A stretch of DNA of 64,000 nucleotides. Origin: Planomonospora sp. ID67723 (GTDB lineage: Bacteria; Actinomycetota; Actinomycetes; Streptosporangiales; Streptosporangiaceae). The notes under the pieces are model-generated. The model was not told the DNA's origin. It ran no database searches and saw only the letters and a program-made list of their open reading frames with translations. The DNA is taken from positions 1,240,001-1,304,000 of the forward strand of contig NZ_JABTEZ010000002.1 in assembly GCF_015711605.1 (NCBI RefSeq), in the 5' to 3' direction. Below are positions 1 to 8,189 of the stretch, in pieces (position 1 is the first letter of the stretch; every line of letters begins with the position of its first letter). A program made the translations under genes and the position numbers.

Positions 1-615
1 CAGGCCCAGCAGCTCCTCCAACGTCGACCGGTAGTCGCGCAGGGCCGTACGGAGCCGCTCGGTGTCGTTGTCGCCGTCCTCCTTCCAGAGCGCCTGGAGA
101 TCGGTGGCCCGGGTCTCCAGCGCCGTCCGGATCGAGGTCACCAGCTCGTCGAGGAGGGAGTGGGCGCGCTCCACCGCGTCACGGGGATCGTCCACGAACC
201 CCACCTGGACCTCCTGCCAGCGCCGCCGTACATCCTCGGGGTCCCGGTCGAACAGCGAGGCACGCGGAGTCCGCCGGGGCGCCGGGTCCGCGCCCGAGGG
301 CTCCGGCCGGTCGTCGAGGTCCGCGTGCTCCAGGGCGGAGGGGTCCTGATCCGCGTGGACCGGGTCCGGGGACTGCGGCCGGTCGCCGGGGCCGGCGTCC
401 TCCGGGACGGGACGGCCGGTCCCGGCGCGGTCCGCACCGGTCGGAGGCGTGTCACGGTCCGGCACGTCACCGGGCCCGCTGTGCGGCTCCTCCGGCCTGG
501 GGGGCACCGTGTCGCCGCGCTGCGGCGGGATGTGCGGCTGCGTGTCCTCGCCCGGGACGCCGTCGTCCGGACGGGTCGGGCGGCCGTGCACCAGCCGGTC
601 GGGTCGGTCATTCAT
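1..615 (-). CDS. Hypothetical protein, disordered N-terminus plus helical module; C-terminus beyond window
   Basis: An open frame reads leftward from an ATG at 615-613 and runs off the left edge, so 205 codons are visible and the C-terminus is missing. The first ~110 residues are rich in Pro, Asp, Gly and Arg and look disordered. A charged helical part follows with the pattern W-x-E-V-Q-x-x-F-V-D-x-P-x-x-A-V. The same pattern occurs in the next gene upstream (623-1297), so the two appear to be diverged relatives. The genes are 7 bp apart and probably cotranscribed. No signal peptide or membrane segment is visible. The function is unknown. Confidence 0.75.
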   Translation of the reverse strand, partial: MNDRPDRLVHGRPTRPDDGVPGEDTQPHIPPQRGDTVPPRPEEPHSGPGDVPDRDTPPTGADRAGTGRPVPEDAGPGDRPQSPDPVHADQDPSALEHADLDDRPEPSGADPAPRRTPRASLFDRDPEDVRRRWQEVQVGFVDDPRDAVERAHSLLDELVTSIRTALETRATDLQALWKEDGDNDTERLRTALRDYRSTLEELLGL

Positions 616-622
616 GATCGGG

Positions 623-1297
623 TCACCGTCCTCGGGGGTCGCGGGGGGTGTTCCGCTCGCTTTCGCCGGTCAGTTCGTCCCCGTCCCGTACGGGACGGGC
701 CTCCTGGCGGCGCTGACCGGCGTGCCGCGGGGCGTGGTCACCGTTCACCGCGCGGGACTCCTCGGCCTCCAGCAGCTCCTGGAACAGGGCGCGGTAGTGC
801 ACCATGGCCTGCCGGAGCTCCTCGGTGGAGGCCTGCTTGCGCGCGGCCCGGCCGCTGATCTCGTGGGCACGCCGGTAGTGGTCGAGCGTGCGGCCGTGCG
901 CCACCGACAGGTCGGCGATCCGCTGCTCGAAGTCGTCGGTCGGGTAACCCCGCTCGGCCATCACCGAGGTCACCAGATGATCGGCCTCCGTCACCGCGAA
1001 CCCGGGGGCGTCCACGAAGCGTTCCTGGACCTCGGTCCATTTCTTCGCGTACGACTCGCGCGTCCCGGCGTCGAGCGGGCGGATGTCAAGGGAGCTGAAA
1101 CGCTCCTCGCGGGCGAGGAGCTCCTGCTCGGCCTCGCGCCGGCTCTCGCGTTCCTGAAGGGTGCGTTCGTACTCGGGGCCGAATCGTTCGCGGAGCCGGT
1201 GCCGGCGTCGCTGTTGCAGTACGACGTAGCCGACTGCGATGATCGCCGCCACCGCCACCACGATGACGACCACCCAGATCAGAGTCTCGGCGGACAT
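623..1297 (-). CDS. Membrane-anchored helical protein of unknown function
   Basis: The 224-residue protein starts with one hydrophobic segment (about residues 5-27), followed by a basic stretch and then a charged, probably coiled-coil region. This suggests an N-terminal anchor with a cytoplasmic helical domain. Around residues 85-105 it carries the W-x-E-V-Q-x-x-F-V-D-x-P module also found in the downstream gene. A GGAGG sequence lies about 8 bases before the ATG. The tail (about residues 185-224) is polar and low in complexity. No enzymatic motif is recognised. Confidence 0.8.
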   Translation of the reverse strand: MSAETLIWVVVIVVAVAAIIAVGYVVLQQRRRHRLRERFGPEYERTLQERESRREAEQELLAREERFSSLDIRPLDAGTRESYAKKWTEVQERFVDAPGFAVTEADHLVTSVMAERGYPTDDFEQRIADLSVAHGRTLDHYRRAHEISGRAARKQASTEELRQAMVHYRALFQELLEAEESRAVNGDHAPRHAGQRRQEARPVRDGDELTGESERNTPRDPRGR

Positions 1298-1366
1298 GTG
1301 CGCCTCCGGTCGTGTCAGCGGTTGTCACCGCCCGCTGCCCCGTAGAGGCGTTCCGAAACCGCCCGC

Positions 1367-1828
1367 TTACTCCGGTATTACCTGGTCGTTGTCCGCGGGC
1401 CCCTCCCGGCCGGTGACGGCCCCCCGCGCCGCCGCGAGAACCGCCTCGACCAGCGATCCGCCCTCGGCCGCGGGAACCTCGCGGAACCCGTGCCCGGGGT
1501 CGTAGGCGATGTCCAGCCCCGCAGCGACCAGCCGGTCGGCCCAGCGCAGCGCGGTGTTGAGCTTCTCCACGGGAATCGCCCGCCCCTGGGCGACGGACGA
1601 CAGGTTGCGCAGGTTCGTGGCCGGGCCGGACTGGCTGTGCGCGCGGTCGAGCTTCCACGGGATCGCCCGGGAGTGGTCGAGCATCGGCTTGGACAGCCCC
1701 GCGGCGCGTTTGGCCTGCAGGATCCCCGACTCGCTCACCCCGAACCTGGCGGCCAGCTCCGCGTTCGACAGCCCCTGGCCTGCCAGCCGCCGCAGCTCCT
1801 CCTGGTCGATCAGCGCCTTGCGCCCCAC
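1367..1828 (-). CDS. Helix-turn-helix domain protein
   Basis: A 153-residue protein whose N-terminus (about residues 8-40) reads as a helix-turn-helix: an Asp/Glu-rich helix, 'LSNAELAARFGVSESGI', then a basic recognition helix. The rest is mixed alpha/beta without a known catalytic motif. The start is GTG, with GAGGGG about 6 bases upstream. It lies upstream of the tRNA-Pro gene on the opposite strand. The sequence does not show whether it is a regulator or an element-borne DNA-binding protein. Confidence 0.72.
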   Translation of the reverse strand: MGRKALIDQEELRRLAGQGLSNAELAARFGVSESGILQAKRAAGLSKPMLDHSRAIPWKLDRAHSQSGPATNLRNLSSVAQGRAIPVEKLNTALRWADRLVAAGLDIAYDPGHGFREVPAAEGGSLVEAVLAAARGAVTGREGPADNDQVIPE

Positions 1829-1955
1829 ATGCCCCTCGCTTTCATATGATCACGATCTCCCGGCGGACGCCTCGGCGTGCACATGCCCGCCGGATCTGCG
1901 CTAAGGTTATGACGTCCGCCCGAGAGGGGCGGCCCGCAAGGGCCAACGGACAAAC

Positions 1956-2032
<77 letters not shown>

Positions 2033-2049
2033 CGCTTTGGCTGGTCGGC

Positions 2050-2086
2050 AAGGGTGTCACCCGCGAGGGAGACACCCTTTCTGTAT
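2050..2086 (+). terminator. Hairpin terminator after tRNA-Pro
   Basis: AAGGGTGTC (2050-2058) pairs perfectly with GACACCCTT (2071-2079) across a 12-base loop. A T-rich stretch follows. It begins 17 bases after the tRNA CCA end. Confidence 0.7.
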
Positions 2087-2119
2087 TTCGGGTGACCAAC
2101 TGAGTGACTATCGCTCCGC

Positions 2120-2238
2120 TCACGAGAAGATCCGGTCCGTGACCTCCGCGCCGCCGAAAGCACCGTGCGGATCTGCTTGCGGTAGACCGCCTCCGTGACC
2201 GCCGTCCCGCTGTGGCCGACGAGCCGCGCGATGTCCCG
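2120..2238 (-). pseudogene. Tyrosine integrase C-terminal remnant, frameshifted
   Basis: On the minus strand, one frame from about 2238 reads 'DIARLVGHSGTAVTEAVYRK'. This is the box of actinobacterial phage-type or pSAM2-type integrases carrying the last catalytic His and the nucleophilic Tyr. About 10 residues later the match continues in another frame as 'GAEVTDRIFS' and stops at 2120, which is the usual C-terminus. A TGA lies directly upstream of the first segment, so only the last ~40 residues remain and they are frameshifted. The position, 88 bp past the 3' end of tRNA-Pro, is typical of integrases that use tRNA genes as attB. This is the scar of a lost or decayed integrative element. 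Confidence 0.72.
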
Positions 2239-2488
2239 TCATGTCCTGCCGATGGAAAGCGCCCCGGATTTCTCCGTGGCCCGAGTGACCGCTTGGCCCT
2301 GACGCTCGGTACTGCGGAATGTCTTCGGAAGCATCGATTCGTGAAGTCGCGATCCGAAATCGGAGCAAATGTCTTTGTATGGATAGAAGGTGCTGGGGGC
2401 GGTAGGTTCGGCGAGGCCCGCACGACTCACCGCCGGGCACTGAACCAGCAGTGAGAGCCGGAGCCTTCCGGCCAGGGAGAACCGAGGC

Positions 2489-3883
2489 ATGAGCAGAGAC
2501 TTCCCGGGAGGCATATCGAGGATCCGGGCGCTGCGCGTGGTCGTCTCGGCCGGGCCGCGTCTGCTGCTCCCCGGGTGGCTTCGTCGTCTGGGCATGCCGC
2601 TGGCGGCGGGGGTGACCGCGGTGGCGGTCACCGTGACGGCCGTGGTCCTGTTCGGGCAGGCCCTGCGCATCGAGCTCGGCGGCTTCCTGCTCGTGTCCGT
2701 CGCGCTGGCCGCCGTCGTCAGCGCCGTCCTGCTGCGTTCCGCTGGGTCCGGCCGGAGCCTGTACCGTCTGCCACGAGATGAACACGCCGATCTTCACGAC
2801 CTGGTCGCCGAAGTCGCCGACGCTCTGGGTGTGCGCCGACCGGGGCGCGTCTACGCCTGGGCATACCACGACTCGGTGGCCGTCCGGGCGCTTCCGCGGC
2901 GGGACGAGCTGCACCTGGGCCTGCCGTACCTGACGGAGATGAGCCGCGATGAGCTCAAGGCCGCCGTCGCCCACGAGCTCGCCCTGCTCCGGCAGCTCCG
3001 CTCGTGGCCGATGCGGGCGCTCTACACGCTGTGGCAGCGCGACGTGAGAGAATGCCGTACCCCACCGGCCGAGGTGCGGCGCCCGGTGGAATCGATGATC
3101 CATGTGGCCGATGCCGCCGGTGTGCGGGTCGCGGGGCTGCAGGCGACCGTCTCTGCCCTGTACAGGGGGACGCTGATCGCACAGTCCTTCATCTGGTTCA
3201 CCTTCCGCTACGCCTGGCCCTTGACGGGCGTGAAGGGATACCCGCCGGACCTGTACCGGGGATGGCGCTGGAAGGTACGGCAGGACGAACTGCTGCAGCG
3301 CTTTGCGCAGCACATCGGCCGGGACGCGCGTCCCGGCGATCTGACCGACCGGATCGCCGCGCTGGGTGGCGAGTGCGACAACGTGTTCCCGGATCCGGGA
3401 CCGGCGCTCCTGACAGGGCTGCCCGCTGACGTGGAATCGGCCTTCGCCCGCTCCTACCTGCGCGAGCAGCTGCCCGGCGGCCACACCGCGGCGCGCGCCA
3501 TCTCGTTCGGCGACGTACCCGAGGAGGTGTGGGACGGTGTGCTGGAGCAGCAGCTCACCGAGCTCTGCGCCGCGGTGGCGGCACGTGCCGGCATATCGGA
3601 GGCCACGCCGCGCGACGTGCTCGACCTCGTCGTGGCCGGACGGGTGGACGAGATCTGGGACCACCACGGCCGGTCGTGCCTTCACCCGGGTCCGGCGGTC
3701 TGCGCGCTGGTGCCTGTGCTCCACCACGAGCTGCGGGCCCGTGGTTATCGGCGCGGCCATCCACTCCGGCAGCGTGTGCTGACACGTGGGGACGGTGAAG
3801 AGGCGGAGACGGTGGATGTGGTGGCACTGGCCGAGCGCGTCGCCGTAGGTGGGCAACTGCCAGCGGGAAACCAGTCCGGATGA
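2489..3883 (+). CDS. M48-like membrane peptidase homologue with defective zinc motif
   Basis: 464 residues. Two hydrophobic segments (about 35-55 and 63-85) precede a soluble domain. Residues ~140-165 resemble the M48 (HtpX/BlaR1-like) active site: 'SRDELKAAVAHELALL' sits where an active enzyme has HExxH. The first His and Glu are present but the second zinc-binding His is replaced, so proteolysis is doubtful. The C-terminal half (about 250-464) is not recognised; it is acidic and helical. A plausible AGGGAGAACC lies upstream of the ATG. It could be an inactive sensor or scaffold derived from a peptidase. Confidence 0.78.
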   Translation: MSRDFPGGISRIRALRVVVSAGPRLLLPGWLRRLGMPLAAGVTAVAVTVTAVVLFGQALRIELGGFLLVSVALAAVVSAVLLRSAGSGRSLYRLPRDEHADLHDLVAEVADALGVRRPGRVYAWAYHDSVAVRALPRRDELHLGLPYLTEMSRDELKAAVAHELALLRQLRSWPMRALYTLWQRDVRECRTPPAEVRRPVESMIHVADAAGVRVAGLQATVSALYRGTLIAQSFIWFTFRYAWPLTGVKGYPPDLYRGWRWKVRQDELLQRFAQHIGRDARPGDLTDRIAALGGECDNVFPDPGPALLTGLPADVESAFARSYLREQLPGGHTAARAISFGDVPEEVWDGVLEQQLTELCAAVAARAGISEATPRDVLDLVVAGRVDEIWDHHGRSCLHPGPAVCALVPVLHHELRARGYRRGHPLRQRVLTRGDGEEAETVDVVALAERVAVGGQLPAGNQSG

Positions 3884-3965
3884 CCGGTTCGTTCGGCGCT
3901 GAGACCTTGAACACCACCTGAGCGCCCCACCGTGCGGGCATCGCGGTGGACCCCGCGACAGCAGC

Positions 3966-4124
3966 GTGGCGGTGGTGGCGGAAATGCTGCTCTGCCCGGA
4001 GACTCCGGAGGAGTACGCCCGCTACGCGGTGCTCGACCTGGACGTCCGGGCACACCGGGTAGAGGCGGGCTCCCACTTCCGCAGAGTCACGTCCGACCCG
4101 CGCGCTCCGCCGGGTGGCCGATGT
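3966..4124 (+). other. Coding-like fragment, unassigned
   Basis: One plus frame here has strongly G/C-biased third positions and reads as a plausible protein ('CPETPEEYARYAVLDLDVRA' and onward) for about 50 codons before codon quality collapses near 4120. It may be a short gene or the tail of a deleted one. The rest of 3884-4168 shows no supported feature. Confidence 0.25.
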
Positions 4125-4168
4125 AGCGGCCGGTCACAGAAAAGGACGTCGGGTATGCTTCGCGCGAT

Positions 4169-4552
4169 ATGCGCACTGTTCGCCTCGAGAGTCCGTTCTA
4201 CAACGTCAGTGACGATCCCAATCGGGTCATCTGCGACTTCCTGGGTTTCGCCCTCTCCCTGAGACACCTCTCCGGACGCCGTCCCGCCGAGGAACTCCCT
4301 GAGCTCTTCTCCCCCACGGGACGGGGGATGCGCCTTCCCGACGTCTTCGTGGCCTACCGTGCCGAGGAACCCGATGACATCCCCTCGGAACTGGGTGAGC
4401 AGTTCGCCGACGAGGTGAGCCGCAAGGAGCTGTGGGTGCTGACGCGGCTGCAGTACGGCAAGGCGCCCGACTCTGCCGTCGTCGACGGTCCCGAACTGCG
4501 CCACCTGCTGGTCGAGGCCCTCGCCCAACGCACCGCACAGACCGCTTCCTGA
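4169..4552 (+). CDS. Hypothetical protein, 127 aa
   Basis: An ATG-initiated frame with strong third-position G+C. The product is a small acidic soluble protein with no signal peptide or membrane segment and no motif I recognise. No clear Shine-Dalgarno sequence precedes the ATG, so it may be leaderless or start elsewhere. It is followed by an insertion-sequence remnant on the other strand. Confidence 0.62.
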   Translation: MRTVRLESPFYNVSDDPNRVICDFLGFALSLRHLSGRRPAEELPELFSPTGRGMRLPDVFVAYRAEEPDDIPSELGEQFADEVSRKELWVLTRLQYGKAPDSAVVDGPELRHLLVEALAQRTAQTAS

Positions 4553-4614
4553 GCCGCGCCGGTCTCCGGCCCCGCTGCCGCGCGCGGAGACACCGGGTTC
4601 CGGCCCGCTTCCGG

Positions 4615-4740
4615 TGATCGAGCGAAGGACGCGAAACGGTCGGCCCGTCGTTCATGGCGGCGGTAGCCGGCCAGCCAGGCCAGGGGTCGTTCGATCACCC
4701 GGGGACGACGGCCCAGCCGCCGGCCGGAGTCGACGCCGCC
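4615..4740 (-). pseudogene. IS5-family transposase C-terminal remnant
   Basis: On the minus strand one frame reads 'RVIERPLAWLAGYRRHERRA' followed by an FASFA-like end. This matches the characteristic C-terminal box of IS5-group DDE transposases (V-E-R-x-x-A-W-L-x-x-Y-R-R). Only about 40 residues are recognisable; the catalytic core and terminal inverted repeats were not seen. The rest of 4553-4869 contains no supported gene. Confidence 0.55.
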
Positions 4741-4869
4741 ACTGTGACCAGCGGAGCCGGCGCTGGAGGCCGTGGATCGGGCTGATCGGCCCCGTGTACG
4801 TCGGTCGGGAAGTGGCGTAGGGTCCATCTGAAATTTGCTGCAAGACTTGCACTCCGAGAGGGTCCAGCC

Positions 4870-5481
4870 ATGCCGGGATACGCCCCGCCCGCGGCCGATG
4901 AGCGCACGGCGCTGATCGCCTATCTTGCCCACCAGCGGCGCGCGCTGCGTGTCACCGCCTACGGTCTGACCGATGAGCAGGCCCGCATGGCGGCCTCTGC
5001 CAGCGAGCTGAGCATCGGTGGGCTGATCAAGCACGCCGCACGATGCGAGGGTTTCTGGGTCGACCTCATCCTTCAGCGGCAGCGTGGACCGCAGCGAAAG
5101 GCAGACGAGTCGGACGCGGACGAATTCCAGCTCGCCCCGGACGAGAGCCTGGCCGAGGCCCTGGCCGCGTATGCCGAGGCGGCCGAGCGGACTGACGCGG
5201 TGATCGCCGGTATTCCGGACCTCGGGCAGGCCGTTCCGGTGCCGCGGGGTCTTCCGTGGTTTCCCGCAGAGGTCAAGGAATGGTCGGTCCGTTGGGTCCT
5301 GCTGCACTTGATCGAGGAGACGGCGCGGCACGGAGGCCACGCTGACGTGATCCGAGAGAGCATTGACGGCGCAACCCTCTACCCGCTGCTCGCCGCGGCC
5401 GAGGCGTGGCCCGACCCGTGGTTCCAGCCGTGGGAGCCCGCCTCCCCGAGCGTCGGCCGACAGCAAACGCCGATCGATTGA
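4870..5481 (+). CDS. DUF664 / DinB-superfamily protein
   Basis: 203 residues with the four-helix-bundle signature of actinobacterial DUF664 proteins. The metal-ligand His positions are visible in 'GGLIKHAARCEGFW' (about residue 58) and in 'HLIEETARHGGHADVIRE' near residue 160. The superfamily includes mycothiol-dependent S-transferases and maleylpyruvate isomerase-like enzymes, so a thiol-dependent transfer or detoxification reaction is plausible but not shown. A GAGAGGG lies upstream of the ATG. It appears monocistronic. Confidence 0.85.
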   Translation: MPGYAPPAADERTALIAYLAHQRRALRVTAYGLTDEQARMAASASELSIGGLIKHAARCEGFWVDLILQRQRGPQRKADESDADEFQLAPDESLAEALAAYAEAAERTDAVIAGIPDLGQAVPVPRGLPWFPAEVKEWSVRWVLLHLIEETARHGGHADVIRESIDGATLYPLLAAAEAWPDPWFQPWEPASPSVGRQQTPID

Positions 5482-5656
5482 TCGTGCTCCCGCGTCCCGG
5501 TGAACCAGGTGTAACCGCCAGGGGCGTGATCACGCAGCGAGCAGGTCACCGTCACCGCGCGCCGACCCCGGCAGCGAATGAGGCAGACCTCCACGTGCAC
5601 AGGAGGTCGGACATCCGTGCAGCCGACCTCGGAAATCGGCATTTAGGATCTCTGCC

Positions 5657-6394
5657 ATGGCAACGAGACTGGTGCAGATCAATATGAAGGCCCATGACGA
5701 CGCCGCGCTCGGTCGGTTCTGGGCGGAGGCGCTCGGCTGGGGCGTCGACAGCGAGGGACCCGGCTGCACCAATCTCGAACCCGTCGGCTTCGCCTATCCC
5801 GACCCCGCTGCCGTCTGCATCGACCTCATCGCCCGCCCGGAACCCAAGACGGTGAAGAACCGGGTGCACATCGACCTGGCTACCACCTCGGCCGCCCATC
5901 AGGCGGACCTGGTCGCGCGCCTGGAGAAGCTCGGTGCGACACCCGCCGACGTGGGCCAGGGCGACGTCCCATGGACGGTCCTGGCCGACCCGGAGGGCAA
6001 CGAGTTCTGCGTGCTGGAGCCTCGGGAGATCTACCGGGACACCGGCCCGATCGCCGCGGTGGTGGTCGACTGCATCGACCCGCGGGTCATGGCCCGGTTC
6101 TGGGGCGAGGCGATGGACTGGACCCTGCACGAGGTCACCGACGACCATGCGGTCATGCGCTCCGCCAAGAGCGTCGGCCCGTACCTGGAGTTCGTCCGCA
6201 CCCCTGACACCAAGACCGTGTGGAACCGCGTCCACCTCGACATCCGCCCCTACCCCGGTGACGACATGGCGGCCGAGGAAGCCCGACTGCGCACCCTGGG
6301 AGCCACCGACCCCGGCATCGACCAGTCCGACATCCACTGGACGGTCCTGGCCGACCCTGAAGGCAACGAGTTCTGCCTCCTCACCCCCCGCTGA
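5657..6394 (+). CDS. Two-domain VOC (glyoxalase/dioxygenase-fold) protein
   Basis: 245 residues made of two tandem VOC modules. Each begins with a beta strand plus a 'FW.EAL/AMDW' helix (about residues 20-35 and 145-160). Each ends with the same 'WTVLADPEGNEFC' segment (about residues 110-122 and 228-240). The Glu/His metal positions of the fold are plausible, but the substrate is unknown. The internal duplication is clear. An ATG start at 5657 fits the first strand of the fold. This type is common in actinomycetes as a putative glyoxalase or bleomycin-resistance-like protein. Confidence 0.9.
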   Translation: MATRLVQINMKAHDDAALGRFWAEALGWGVDSEGPGCTNLEPVGFAYPDPAAVCIDLIARPEPKTVKNRVHIDLATTSAAHQADLVARLEKLGATPADVGQGDVPWTVLADPEGNEFCVLEPREIYRDTGPIAAVVVDCIDPRVMARFWGEAMDWTLHEVTDDHAVMRSAKSVGPYLEFVRTPDTKTVWNRVHLDIRPYPGDDMAAEEARLRTLGATDPGIDQSDIHWTVLADPEGNEFCLLTPR

Positions 6395-6423
6395 CTTCGT
6401 GCGACGGCTCCGGCCGCGATCGG

Positions 6424-6786
6424 ATGGTGAGTTGCGACAAACGGGTAGCGGCCGCCTGCGGCGATGATCTCACGGGCATGCTCCTGCCGGGTGCGCAGGG
6501 CGTCAGCGGTGATCACCACGCCGAACGGGTCCAGGCCGGACGGCAGGGGCGTGAGCGCGGGGATCTCGTTGCTTTCGGGTTCGATCTGCCGCTGGGCCAG
6601 GACGGTATGGGTGTCGTGGCGGAGAACGGCCAGCAGGTGCACTGTGGTGTCGGCGGTGCGGCTGCCATGCAGTGTCTCGCCGTCGACGGCCGGACCGGCA
6701 ACCGGCTCCCGAAGCCGCCGCTGCCCTGTTGCGCGGCTGGACTCTCCCACTGTGGGAGGCCTCATGCTACTCCCGGCGGTTCCCAA
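6424..6786 (-). pseudogene. ISAs1-family transposase remnant
   Basis: The minus frame carries the core of an ISAs1/H-repeat-type DDE transposase: 'AVDGETLHGSRTADTTVHLL', then 'VLAQRQIEPESNEIP', then 'GVVITADALRTRQEHARE', matching the family pattern from the first Asp through the 'TADA..tq..a' box. N- and C-terminal parts are missing and no terminal repeats were identified, so this is an internal fragment of about 90-115 residues. It fills most of the gap 6395-6858. Confidence 0.7.
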
Positions 6787-6858
6787 TGGTTGATCTTGAA
6801 GGTGTCCGGGACGGGGACGGTGTGACCGTTCGCCACGTCAGCATGAGGAGAGCGACGC

Positions 6859-7842
6859 ATGACCATCGTGAAGGACGTCGAGGCCCGCGGCATGCACCAC
6901 TGCGAGACGACGGCGCTGGGGGTGCTGTTGCGGCATGCGGGACTCGATCTGTCCGAGCCCATGCTGTTCGGGCTGGGCTCGGGCCTGTCCTTCGTTTATT
7001 GGGACAGCAAGGGCATGGGGTTCCCCTTTCTCGGAGGCCGCGTCAAGCCGTTCGAGCTCACCAGGAACCTGGCTGCCAGGCTGGGGCTGACGTTGACGGC
7101 CAAGGAGACCGCCTCACCGCGCAAGGCGTGGGAGGACGTGGCCGCCGCCATCGACGCCGGTCGGCCGGTCGGCCTCCAACTCGACTGCTACCACCTGGAC
7201 TATTTCCGCTCCGAGGTGCACTTCGGCGGTCATATCGTCGCCATGTACGGCTACGACGAGCACGACGCCTACCTGGTGGACACCGACCAGCAGGGAGGAG
7301 CGGTGCGCACCAGCCGGACCAGCCTCGCCGCGGCGCGGGCCGAACGCGGCCCGATGACCGCCAGGAACCGATCCTTCACCATCACCCTGCCGGCTCACCC
7401 GCTCTCCTGGCAGGACCGGATCGTCCCCGCCATCAGAGACTGCGCCGACGCCTTCCTCGCCGCTCCCATCGCGAACCTGGGCCACCGCGGCATCGAGAAA
7501 GCCGGCAAGCAGGTGCCCCGATGGCTGCTGCGCGCCGGCGAGCCGCAGCGGGACCTTCCGCAGGCCGCCCTCCTCATGGAGAAGGGCGGCACCGGCGGTG
7601 CCCTGTTCCGTGCCCTCTACCGTGATTTCCTCGACGAGTGCACCCGGCTGATCGACGACGGCAACCTCCGCCTCGGTCACCGGTTGTACGCCGAGGCCGC
7701 CGTCCTGTGGACGGACGTGTCCACCTTGATCGCGAAGGCTGGAGAGAGCGCCGACGCGGGATACCTCGAGCAGGCCGGCGTCATCCTCCACGACCTCTCG
7801 CGCCTCGAGAAGGACGCCATGCAGGTGTTGCGCCAGCTGTAG
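6859..7842 (+). CDS. BtrH_N-domain protein (DUF4872-type)
   Basis: 327 residues. The N-terminus, 'ARGMHHCETTALGVLLRHAG', carries the His-Cys pair expected of the cysteine-protease-like BtrH N-terminal domain. A second conserved part (about residues 105-160) contains 'GGHIVAMYGYDEHDAYLVDT', with the His and Asp expected to complete the active site. BtrH itself transfers an acyl-ACP-borne gamma-glutamyl-AHBA side chain in butirosin biosynthesis. Nothing else here resembles that cluster, so the acyl donor and acceptor are unknown. The C-terminal ~110 residues are helical. The start is supported by GAGGAG upstream. Confidence 0.82.
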   Translation: MTIVKDVEARGMHHCETTALGVLLRHAGLDLSEPMLFGLGSGLSFVYWDSKGMGFPFLGGRVKPFELTRNLAARLGLTLTAKETASPRKAWEDVAAAIDAGRPVGLQLDCYHLDYFRSEVHFGGHIVAMYGYDEHDAYLVDTDQQGGAVRTSRTSLAAARAERGPMTARNRSFTITLPAHPLSWQDRIVPAIRDCADAFLAAPIANLGHRGIEKAGKQVPRWLLRAGEPQRDLPQAALLMEKGGTGGALFRALYRDFLDECTRLIDDGNLRLGHRLYAEAAVLWTDVSTLIAKAGESADAGYLEQAGVILHDLSRLEKDAMQVLRQL

Positions 7843-8189
7843 TTCACAGGGGAAGCCGGCGGGGTTGTCAGACGCCGCTGTGGACGTCACCGTAAGGGGC
7901 GTGGATCATGCAGCGGGATGTCCGAGGTGTGGAGTCCAGGTGCAGGAGGATCACCGCCCCGGTGACGGTCGGTTGCGGGCGATTCCGTGCGCCAAGCGGT
8001 TGGCGCTGACCATCGCGCATCGTCCGCTCGTGTTCGCCGTCCCCGCCGGCTGCGAAACCGCCGCCGTGCAGGATGCTCCTTTCTCCTGCGGACCCTTTGT
8101 TCGCCATGGACACGCGTGATCCACGGCCGGGGTGAGCCTCGGAGCCGGGTGCGCATGCCCTGCCAAGACCTGTTGCTTCAGGAGGCGTC
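7843..8189. other. Intergenic region without a supported gene
   Basis: Short frames exist on both strands, but none shows consistent codon bias or a recognisable family. The last 20 bases hold the AGGAGG ribosome site of the next gene. Confidence 0.5.

Noticed and set aside
6859-7842. Aminoglycoside (butirosin-like) biosynthetic cluster suggested by the BtrH domain
   Set aside because: No other biosynthetic gene of that type lies in the window.
7865-8119. Plus-strand frame with a CPRCG motif, considered as a zinc-ribbon or transposase piece
   Set aside because: Third-position bias is poor, there is no ribosome site, and the similarity does not extend beyond the two Cys.
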